This document shows, piece by piece, positions 1 through 5,168 of a stretch of 5,168 bases of DNA. Numbering within the stretch: the first letter of the stretch is position 1; every line of letters starts with the position of its first letter. Made by a program: the position numbers and the translations under genes. The DNA is taken from the NCBI GenBank assembly GCA_938030585.1, contig CALHIA010000067.1, positions 1 through 5,168 of the forward strand, written 5' to 3'. The notes below the pieces were generated by a model. That model saw only the letters and a program-made list of their open reading frames with translations, did not search any database and was not told the DNA's origin. Origin of the DNA: an uncultured Candidatus Saccharibacteria bacterium (GTDB taxonomy: Bacteria > Patescibacteriota > Saccharimonadia > Saccharimonadales > Saccharimonadaceae).

Positions 1-1240
1 AGTCTGCCAACTTTGATGGCAAATTTAGTCCGTCAAAAGCACCTTTACGAATCACGTTATCACGCGCTGCTCTCGCTGCCTTACGTGCTCTCGCTGCCAA
101 AGTCGCTTTCTGTACGATTTTCTTCGCAATTGCTGGATTCTCTTCCAGGTAATACCCAAAGTATTCGCTCATCACTTTATCGACATAGCCACGCACCTCT
201 GGATTACCCAACTTATTCTTGGTCTGACCTTCGAATTCTGGATTTGGCAGCTTCACCGAAATTACCGCTGTCAAACCTTCACGAATATCATCACCGGTTA
301 GGTTATCTTCTTTTTCCTTCAAAAGATTATTCTTGCGTGCATAATCGTTCAATACACGGTTCAAAGCCGTACGGAAGCCTACCACATGTGAACCACCTTC
401 AGGGGTCAAAACGTTGTTAGCAAATGGCTTCATGGTTTCTGCATAGGTATCATTGTACTGAACGGCAATTTCCACTTCCGAATTTTCAATCTGTTTATCA
501 ACATAAAAAATCGTATCCGAAAGCACTTCCTTACCGTTGTTTAGACGCTTCACGTAGCTCTTAATACCACCTTCGAAGTAGAAAGCCTCTCTCGCGCCCG
601 TGCGTTCATCAAAGACCGAAATTAAAATTCCTTTCGTGAGGTAGGCCTGGTGTCTCGCGTAATGTGACACCCAGTTATAATCAAAAGTCGTCGTTTCCTT
701 AAAAATGGTTGGATCTGGATAGAAAACAATACAAGTTCCCTGTTTGGTAGTACCACCCTCAATTTTCAAAGGTGCTATGGTTTTACCCGTTTCAAATTCG
801 ATGTGATGCACTTTTTTCTCACGATAAACTTCGGCAATCATCTTGGTTGAAAGCGCGTTCACAACAGAGGAACCCACCCCGTGGAGACCAGATGAAACCT
901 TATAACCACCGCCACCAAACTTACCACCGGCGTGTAGCACCGTCAAAACGGTTTCTAGCGTCGATTTATGGGTCTTTGGGTGAAGATCTACTGGAATACC
1001 ACGTCCATTATCTTCCACCTTTACACCCCCGTCAGCCAGCAGTGTAATCTCAACTTTATTTGCATATCCCGCAATCGCTTCATCGATCGAGTTATCCGCA
1101 ATTTCTTTAATTAAATGATGCAAACCATCGTAACCGGTCGAACCGATATACATACCTGGACGCACACGAACAGGTTCAAGCCCCTCTAGAACTTGAATTT
1201 CTGAGCTGTCGTATTCTTCAACTTTTTGTTTTCCAGCCAT
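1..1240 (-). CDS. gyrB: DNA gyrase subunit B (type IIA topoisomerase ATPase subunit), 3' end outside the window
   Basis: The frame encodes 413 residues of the ATP-driven half of a type IIA topoisomerase. GyrB pairs with GyrA in the cytoplasm to introduce negative supercoils. The GHKL ATPase domain is clear: EIADNSIDEA at residues 46-55 (Glu46 is the expected catalytic base, Asn50 binds Mg), VEDNGRGIPV at 75-84 (Asp77 contacts adenine) and the lid motif GLHGVGSSVVNALS at 118-131. The transducer domain follows, with the QTK loop at 339-341 (Lys341 senses the ATP phosphate). An Ala/Arg/Lys-rich linker at about 380-400 leads to LPSKLAD, where the window stops just before the TOPRIM domain (EGDSAGG region), so those catalytic residues cannot be checked. 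The ATG at 1240 is chosen because AGAGGT lies 9 bases upstream and an in-frame TAA at 1262-1264 rules out longer forms, apart from a TTG directly before the ATG. It has its own promoter at 1359-1387. ParE is a close paralogue and cannot be fully excluded; the family assignment is secure, the GyrB/ParE choice less so. Confidence 0.93.
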   Translation of the reverse strand, partial: MAGKQKVEEYDSSEIQVLEGLEPVRVRPGMYIGSTGYDGLHHLIKEIADNSIDEAIAGYANKVEITLLADGGVKVEDNGRGIPVDLHPKTHKSTLETVLTVLHAGGKFGGGGYKVSSGLHGVGSSVVNALSTKMIAEVYREKKVHHIEFETGKTIAPLKIEGGTTKQGTCIVFYPDPTIFKETTTFDYNWVSHYARHQAYLTKGILISVFDERTGAREAFYFEGGIKSYVKRLNNGKEVLSDTIFYVDKQIENSEVEIAVQYNDTYAETMKPFANNVLTPEGGSHVVGFRTALNRVLNDYARKNNLLKEKEDNLTGDDIREGLTAVISVKLPNPEFEGQTKNKLGNPEVRGYVDKVMSEYFGYYLEENPAIAKKIVQKATLAARARKAARAARDNVIRKGAFDGLNLPSKLAD

Positions 1241-1344
1241 CAAGAAAATACCTCTTTTAAGTTAACTTGATACCTCTCTGGCTCACCACCCACGGCCTTC
1301 CAAAAAATTCTTTTCGAATCCTTTTTCAGTCGTTTTAACCTCAC
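1240..1344 (-). CDS. Possible 34-codon leader ORF overlapping the gyrB start
   Basis: A frame opens at GTG (1344-1342) and runs 34 codons to TGA (1242-1240). The last base of that stop is the first base of the gyrB ATG, giving the TGATG arrangement typical of translational coupling. The peptide begins MRLKRLKKDSKRIFWKAVGG and ends in NLKEVFS: a basic first half and a mixed, charged second half, with no membrane segment. An in-frame TAA precedes the GTG by four codons. The predicted transcription start (about 1350-1354) leaves only some 6-10 bases before the GTG, so it would be translated nearly leaderless, with no Shine-Dalgarno site. I recognise no family. A 34-codon open frame is not rare by chance, and this could simply be the 5' untranslated region of gyrB. 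The exact stop/start overlap and the matching promoter position are the only arguments in favour. Confidence 0.27.
   Translation of the reverse strand: MRLKRLKKDSKRIFWKAVGGEPERYQVNLKEVFS
1250..1255 (-). promoter_or_regulatory. Ribosome binding site of gyrB
   Basis: The minus strand reads AAAAGAGGTATTTTCTTG directly before the ATG. AGAGGT matches the anti-Shine-Dalgarno sequence and is spaced 9 bases from the start, which supports the ATG at 1240. A second AGAGGTAT lies 22 bases further upstream (1270-1277) with no ATG at a workable distance, so it is unlikely to serve gyrB. The functional site lies inside the last codons of the possible leader ORF. Confidence 0.8.
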
Positions 1345-1358
1345 TTGATATCTACTTT

Positions 1359-1387
1359 AGTGTAACCATTTTTGGTTTAGCTGTCAA
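1359..1387 (-). promoter_or_regulatory. Sigma70-type promoter for gyrB
   Basis: On the minus strand a perfect -35 box TTGACA (1387-1382) is followed by a 17-base spacer and TACACT (1364-1359) as the -10 box, differing from TATAAT at two positions. Transcription should start near 1350-1354, giving a leader of about 110 bases before the gyrB ATG. The promoter lies wholly in the gap between the ATPase gene and gyrB and points at gyrB, so gyrB can be expressed independently of the upstream unit. The consensus -35 and ideal spacing suggest a fairly strong promoter. In many bacteria gyrB promoters respond to supercoiling; nothing visible here proves that for this one. Confidence 0.78.
1364..1377. 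repeat. Small inverted repeat inside the gyrB promoter spacer
   Basis: The plus strand reads AACCA TTTT TGGTT, a perfect 5-bp inverted repeat with a 4-base centre. It lies between the -10 and -35 boxes and touches the first base of the -10. A dyad here could be a repressor site, because a bound protein would block RNA polymerase. It is short and AT-rich, so chance is a real alternative. No second copy was noticed elsewhere in the window. Confidence 0.3.
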
Positions 1388-1469
1388 GGTAAAATGGCGA
1401 TATTTCGCGTTCTAAGCCGTTTTAAGGCCCTTGTTCTAATTTTTTGGGTACTTATAGCCTTTTTGTTTT

Positions 1470-4400
1470 TTAGCGAATTTTAATCACCGTACCGTCTTTT
1501 AGACGTCCATCTTCCTGATCAGCCTCAGATACGGCTTCCATCGGTACATTTACTACCTCTGGTTCCATAGCAGAAGAATTCTTTTCTGCTATCAAATCAT
1601 CTAATTCCGCATTAATATCATCCAAGGTAAATTTCGCCTCACCACTAGGCTCATCGTTACGAGACGCTTTTTTATCAAACATCTCATTATCCCCCGCCCT
1701 AGAACCCCTAGCAGCCTCATCATTTTTCATCTGGCTTAAGAACTCCGCCATCTCTGGACTTCCCGCCTTTGCCTCGCTGGCCGGCACTTTCTTCACCCCT
1801 AATGGAATACCCTTTTCGTCTCGATCAAAATTATCTAAACCAAGCGCCGCGTCCATCGCTCCATCCCAAGGTTCATTGCTCGCAAAATTCCCATTTTCAA
1901 TATTTGAAACAGCATCTTCACCATCACTAATTCTCAAGCGATCTTCAATTTCCTTTTCCACCTCTTCCCCTGGACGGCCGTATTTCTTCGCTGAATAATC
2001 TTTTAGCGCGGCAAAAATATTCCGGTCTTCCTTACCCCTCGGTGGCAAAAGCCTCATCGTAAATGGCGCCGACGGCATACCATGCATCAAAACCGTCGCA
2101 ATCGCGTGATGGTTTGGTTGCTTATGCAAATCTTCCGCCTTAAAAGTCGGCGTAAAGACTTTTTCCATCATTTCCGCATCTGTTACGCCCAGACGACCCG
2201 CAATAATCGTACCTACGTTACCCAGTACACCCTCACGAATCTTATCTGTTAACTGCGTCATAAACTGATTTGCCACAATCAAATTCAAACGAAACTTACG
2301 AGCTTCCGACAAAATCGATTCAAAAGATTCTGTCGAAAAATTCTGAAACTCATCCACGAACAGACAGAAATCCTTACGTTCATGCTCTGGCGTATCTACC
2401 CTCGACATCGCCGCCGTCTGGAATTTCATTACGAAAATCATACCCAGAAGCTTCGAGTTTAGTTCTCCGAGCTTACCTTTCGAAAGGTTCACCAAAAGAA
2501 TTTTTTGCTGATCCATAATTTCACGAATATTAAAGCCCGATTTGGTCTGACCCAGCACCCTTTTCATCATCGTATTTTGCTTAAATGGGCTCCATTTTGA
2601 AGCAAACCACGTCACCACCTCACCTGCATCGTTTGATTTCTGAGAAGCCGGAAATTCTTTCGTCCAATAATCAAAGAGGTCGCGATCTGTTACATATTTT
2701 AGCTTATCTGCCACCAAATCCGGGTTAATGAATGGGCTCGGAATATCGAGAAAAGTCGCACCTCTCGGATCACTCATCAAAAGCAACGCCGCATTTCTAA
2801 ACATCTGCTCACCGCGTGGACCAAAAATACCCGTGTGTCCAGGGTCATACAGCGAATAGAGCATATTAATTCCCTCTTGCACGATAAAATCTTTCTCTTC
2901 AGGCGTCTTTGCCTCCAACATATTCATTCCAATTGGGAATTCCATATCTGAAGGATCAAAATAAATCACATCATCAATACGATTTTCTGGCACCATCGAA
3001 AGCAACTCCTCTGTTACATCACCGTGCGGATCAATAAAACAGAAGCCCCTACCTGCCAACATATCTTGATAGGCCAAATTCTTCAAAAGTACCGACTTAC
3101 CCATACCAGATGCACCGATAATATACGTGTGGCGTCTACGGTCATCTTCACTTAGCTTAATCATCTTCGTATTGCCACGATATTCGTTGACCCCGAGCTC
3201 CAAACCCTCTTCTACTAATACGGTTGGCGCATCTACCTGTTTCGTCATCTGCCTCTCTACCCCCGATGATGGAATTGCCGCCTCAGATGGCAAATGAAAA
3301 ATCGAAGCGAGTTCCTGTGTGTTCAAAATCATTCCCTTTTTCTTGGTTGGGAAAAAGCGAAAAATATAATTCGTCACCAAAGTGTCCATTTTTTTCGCCA
3401 TATCATACTTAAAACTATTCATGGTTGGTGAATTCAACTGCGAAAACGCTGCCACCACCCCACCAACCAAGGCTTCACTACGCTCATGACTGCTCGAATG
3501 TGCGACCACGCGAATCAAACATTCAAAAACCGGGTACTTGGCTTTATTTTCAATCATTTGCGCTTCGTCAAGTTTCGCTTGCGAGACTTCCTTAGTCGCT
3601 TCCTTACCTTTATCGTATTCATGTAATTCCGGCACTTCGAATGGTGCACGAATAATGTCCATGATTAAATTTAGTACTCGGCCCTGTCCGAAGAATCCAC
3701 CGCCCGACTTAACTTTTTTACCCTCTCGTAAATTTTTTACAATTTCTTCAACTTTTTTTCGCCAACCATCCCCCACTGGACGAAACATTAGCTGTAACCC
3801 TAGTCCTTCACCTTTTTTCGCCTTTGCGAAAGCATTCAAAATCGCTAATTGCGCATCCCATTTCGATTCTGAAAATACCTGAATTGGATAATATTCTTCC
3901 TTCTTAAAAATCAGCTCACCACCTGCCACATTACGACTATCTTCATCTTCTTTTGCCTCGTCACCCAGCCCGGCATTCGAGAAAATATTCTCTACCTCTG
4001 CCTCCTCTAAGCGCGCCGTTGGATAAGAAGATTGAATCGCCTGCTTCACAATCTCCGTCGTCACTGCTGGCACCACGGCATAATACTTCACCAAACCGTC
4101 GACCACTACCATTTCGAATGAAAAATATTTCTGGCCGTATAATTTTGTATTAAAACTCTCTTTTTTCAGTGTCGAAGCGATAATTGAATACATAATTGTC
4201 GACTGCGAAATCGCCTCTTCATTTACATCACGCTCATCGCGCCCACCACCTTGAATGTCATCAGTTGCTGGTGGTAAATGAATCAAAAGTGGAATTAATT
4301 TTAGTGAACGCTCATATTCCTTCGCCTTGCGTTTTTTAGCCAAAATTTTCACCCCCACAAAGAGAGCTGCCACTAAAACTAAAATAAAAATTTGTACACC

Positions 4401-4580
4401 AATTATGATGTTGTTTGAGAAAATTTTGGAAAAATCCGCTCCCTGCTTTGGTGTAAAAATTGAACTACTTTTTTGTTCACTCTGCAGATTTTTTTGCGTG
4501 GCCTTATTAGCATCAGAATCCGCCGGCGTCCCCGTCATGTTCCTTCGCATAATAATATTTTCCACCTGATTCCCGTTCAT
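1470..4580 (-). CDS. Membrane-anchored VirD4/TraD-like type IV secretion ATPase
   Basis: This 1036-residue protein is a probable DNA- or protein-pumping ATPase of the VirD4/TraD (HerA-FtsK superfamily) type. One transmembrane segment (about residues 58-80, IIIGVQIFILVLVAALFVGV) is followed by KKRKAK. By the positive-inside rule this puts the first 57 residues outside and the rest in the cytoplasm. Residues about 120-430 form a large region without a motif I can name. The motor follows: a lead-in at 465-485 (EYRGNTKMIKLSEDD), Walker A GASGMGKS at 489-496, FIDPHGD at 515-521, Walker B LFVDEFQNF at 740-748 (Asp743, Glu744) and IVANQF at 768-773, a polar motif after Walker B. Residues from about 860 to the end are acidic and look disordered. 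The ATG at 4580 has GAAGAG 6 bases upstream; in-frame ATGs at codons 11 and 15 are alternatives. The stop is TAA. No relaxase or other secretion gene is in view, so the substrate is unknown. Such proteins are frequent in CPR bacteria; the family call is firm, the function inferred. Confidence 0.88.
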   Translation of the reverse strand: MNGNQVENIIMRRNMTGTPADSDANKATQKNLQSEQKSSSIFTPKQGADFSKIFSNNIIIGVQIFILVLVAALFVGVKILAKKRKAKEYERSLKLIPLLIHLPPATDDIQGGGRDERDVNEEAISQSTIMYSIIASTLKKESFNTKLYGQKYFSFEMVVVDGLVKYYAVVPAVTTEIVKQAIQSSYPTARLEEAEVENIFSNAGLGDEAKEDEDSRNVAGGELIFKKEEYYPIQVFSESKWDAQLAILNAFAKAKKGEGLGLQLMFRPVGDGWRKKVEEIVKNLREGKKVKSGGGFFGQGRVLNLIMDIIRAPFEVPELHEYDKGKEATKEVSQAKLDEAQMIENKAKYPVFECLIRVVAHSSSHERSEALVGGVVAAFSQLNSPTMNSFKYDMAKKMDTLVTNYIFRFFPTKKKGMILNTQELASIFHLPSEAAIPSSGVERQMTKQVDAPTVLVEEGLELGVNEYRGNTKMIKLSEDDRRRHTYIIGASGMGKSVLLKNLAYQDMLAGRGFCFIDPHGDVTEELLSMVPENRIDDVIYFDPSDMEFPIGMNMLEAKTPEEKDFIVQEGINMLYSLYDPGHTGIFGPRGEQMFRNAALLLMSDPRGATFLDIPSPFINPDLVADKLKYVTDRDLFDYWTKEFPASQKSNDAGEVVTWFASKWSPFKQNTMMKRVLGQTKSGFNIREIMDQQKILLVNLSKGKLGELNSKLLGMIFVMKFQTAAMSRVDTPEHERKDFCLFVDEFQNFSTESFESILSEARKFRLNLIVANQFMTQLTDKIREGVLGNVGTIIAGRLGVTDAEMMEKVFTPTFKAEDLHKQPNHHAIATVLMHGMPSAPFTMRLLPPRGKEDRNIFAALKDYSAKKYGRPGEEVEKEIEDRLRISDGEDAVSNIENGNFASNEPWDGAMDAALGLDNFDRDEKGIPLGVKKVPASEAKAGSPEMAEFLSQMKNDEAARGSRAGDNEMFDKKASRNDEPSGEAKFTLDDINAELDDLIAEKNSSAMEPEVVNVPMEAVSEADQEDGRLKDGTVIKIR

Positions 4581-4586
4581 TTTTAT

Positions 4587-4592
4587 CTCTTC
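4587..4592 (-). promoter_or_regulatory. Ribosome binding site of the VirD4-like gene
   Basis: The minus strand reads AAAAGAAGAGATAAAA before the ATG. GAAGAG is a moderate Shine-Dalgarno match placed 6 bases from the start, and it favours 4580 over the internal ATG at codon 11, which has no such site. Codon 15 (ATG at 4538) has AAGGA very close to it, so a minor shorter product cannot be excluded. Confidence 0.6.
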
Positions 4593-4621
4593 TTTTATCC
4601 TATTTTTGGATTCTAATACTT

Positions 4622-4689
4622 TTTATCCTGTTTTAACTAAATTCTTGTTTTAACCAAATTCTTGTTTTAACCAAATCTCTGCTTTAATT
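4622..4689. repeat. 17-bp tandem repeat, about four copies, in the gap before the VirD4-like gene
   Basis: On the plus strand the unit AAATTCTTGTTTTAACC occurs twice without a difference (4639-4655 and 4656-4672). It is flanked by a diverged copy on each side: TTTATCCTGTTTTAACT (4622-4638) and AAATCTCTGCTTTAATT (4673-4689). All four keep the same 17-base register. The array fills more than half of the 118-base gap between the two genes and ends about 40 bases upstream of the VirD4-like start codon, so it would be transcribed as part of the leader of that gene. Seventeen is not a multiple of three, and both strands have stop codons, so it is not a coding repeat. Possible roles are protein binding or copy-number-dependent tuning of expression; replication slippage alone could also have made it. 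Confidence 0.85.
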
Positions 4690-4698
4690 AAATTTACC

Positions 4699-5168
4699 CT
4701 AATTCTCTTGTCCTAGGATTCTACCGTAACGATCCAGTAACAGTTTCGCGCTCAGCATTCTTTTTTGTCGATACTGCATCGTTGGACTTTTAATTTTCTT
4801 AGTTTTTTCAACCTCTTTCAAGATTTCTTCTTCTAGCCCATCGCGATCCCGCGCCTTCGGTAGGTCAGTGCCAATCAACTTTCCATCCTCAAAGGTGCGC
4901 GTCCCCACTGTTACGATCTTGCCTAAATCGCTTTTTGGCACCCCCTCATCACTAAATTCTTCCCCCAGTTCGGCCTCCGCTCGTTCTGTCTCTAGATTTT
5001 TTTCTTGTTCAATCTGTGAAGTTACACTCTCAAAGCCCTGCATCTGCTCTGAACGCATTTGCATTGGGCTTACCTGTTCAAACTGCCCCTGCCCTGGCAT
5101 ATTATTCATCTGCACTTGCTCTGGTATGCCACCCGTCTGCATCCCCTCTGGGATACCATTTATCCGTA
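4699..5168 (-). CDS. Unrecognised Gln/Met/Gly-rich, charged protein, 5' end outside the window
   Basis: The frame is open from the window edge to TAG (4701-4699). The first in-window ATG is at 5142, giving 147 residues. The frame continues upstream of it without a stop (NGIPEG), and the purine-rich AGAGGGG abuts that ATG with no spacing, so the true start is probably beyond the window. Numbered from Met-5142, residues 1-40 are rich in Gln, Met, Gly and Pro and carry a diverged nine-residue repeat (GIPEGMQTG, GIPEQVQMN). Residues 40-70 are strongly acidic. Residues 72-93 (GKIVTVGTRTFEDGKLIGTD) look like a short beta-hairpin, and the last 45 residues are basic, probably helical, ending RYGRILGQEN. 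There is no membrane segment or known catalytic motif. It lies 118 bases ahead of the VirD4-like gene in the same direction, so the two are probably in one operon, and it may be an accessory or substrate of that ATPase. That role is inference only. Confidence 0.75.
   Translation of the reverse strand, partial: RINGIPEGMQTGGIPEQVQMNNMPGQGQFEQVSPMQMRSEQMQGFESVTSQIEQEKNLETERAEAELGEEFSDEGVPKSDLGKIVTVGTRTFEDGKLIGTDLPKARDRDGLEEEILKEVEKTKKIKSPTMQYRQKRMLSAKLLLDRYGRILGQEN
5104..5157 (-). repeat. Two diverged 27-bp coding repeats at the N-terminal side of the unknown protein
   Basis: Read on the minus strand, 5157-5131 encodes GIPEGMQTG and 5130-5104 encodes GIPEQVQMN. The shared core is GIPE, one residue, Met or Val, then Gln, and the DNA is similar over most of the 27-base unit. 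The following segment (NMPGQGQ) may be a further decayed copy. Because the first copy lies 11 bases from the window edge, more copies may lie outside. Such short repeats are typical of disordered, fast-changing protein tails. Confidence 0.55.

Noticed and set aside
68..98. Direct repeat TGCTCTCGCTGCC (68-80 and 86-98)
   Set aside because: It lies inside gyrB and encodes the Ala/Arg-rich linker found before TOPRIM in this family. Repeated Ala and Arg codons explain it.
13..420. Plus-strand open frame of 135 codons
   Set aside because: It is antisense to the well-supported gyrB reading frame, shows no family features and has no ribosome binding site of note.
1248..1277. Duplicated AGAGGTAT (1248-1255 and 1270-1277) as a regulatory repeat
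   Set aside because: Only one copy is at working distance from a start codon. Eight bases repeated once in a purine-rich leader is weak evidence of more.
1391..1408. Possible intrinsic terminator for the VirD4-like gene (GCGA-AATA-TCGC then CATTTT on the minus strand)
   Set aside because: The stem is only 4 bp and the following T run is four bases and interrupted, so it does not meet the usual shape. It also sits almost against the gyrB -35 box. No better hairpin was found in 1388-1469.
3538..3882. Plus-strand open frame of 114 codons
   Set aside because: It is antisense to the VirD4-like gene; its Ser/Pro/Cys/Phe-rich composition is the expected complement of Lys/Glu/Gly-rich coding sequence.
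4683..4692. Palindrome TTTAATTAAA near the end of the 17-bp repeat array
   Set aside because: It is a ten-base AT-only palindrome in AT-rich intergenic DNA, expected by chance, with no flanking structure.
4581..4698. A separate promoter for the VirD4-like gene in the intergenic gap
   Set aside because: TATTAGAAT-like and TTAAAA-like strings occur on the minus strand but none form a -35/-10 pair at 16-18 bases that stands out from the AT-rich background.

Overview
The window is coding-dense, and every supported gene lies on the minus strand. Read in the direction of transcription it runs from position 5168 down to 1: (i) the 3' part of an unrecognised, low-complexity, charged protein gene (4699-5168, its beginning lies outside); (ii) a short AT-rich gap holding a 17-bp tandem repeat (4622-4689); (iii) a large complete gene for a membrane-anchored VirD4/TraD-like ATPase of 1036 residues (1470-4580); (iv) a non-coding gap with a good sigma70-type promoter (1359-1387); (v) a possible 34-codon leader ORF (1240-1344) whose stop overlaps the next start; and (vi) the first 413 codons of a type II topoisomerase B subunit, most likely gyrB, running off the window at position 1.

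The organism is a bacterium with moderate GC and standard stop codons (TAA and TAG are seen; no in-frame TGA interrupts the two large genes). A single-span VirD4-like ATPase with a long uncharacterised region before the motor, beside housekeeping genes and with no relaxase in view, resembles what is common in Patescibacteria/CPR genomes, particularly Saccharibacteria. That placement is inference from gene style and is not proven by the window.

There are two apparent transcription units. The small protein gene and the ATPase are probably co-transcribed: they have the same direction, a 118-bp gap, no convincing promoter between them, and a Shine-Dalgarno site just ahead of the ATPase. The topoisomerase gene has its own promoter 119 bp upstream of its start codon, inside the gap after the ATPase. 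There is no clear intrinsic terminator between the two units, so read-through is possible.

Nothing here is a clearly new defence or mobile system. The points most worth checking are the possible leader ORF coupled to gyrB, the 17-bp tandem repeat ahead of the ATPase, the unrecognised Gln/Met/Gly-rich partner gene, and the uncharacterised N-terminal region and acidic tail of the ATPase.
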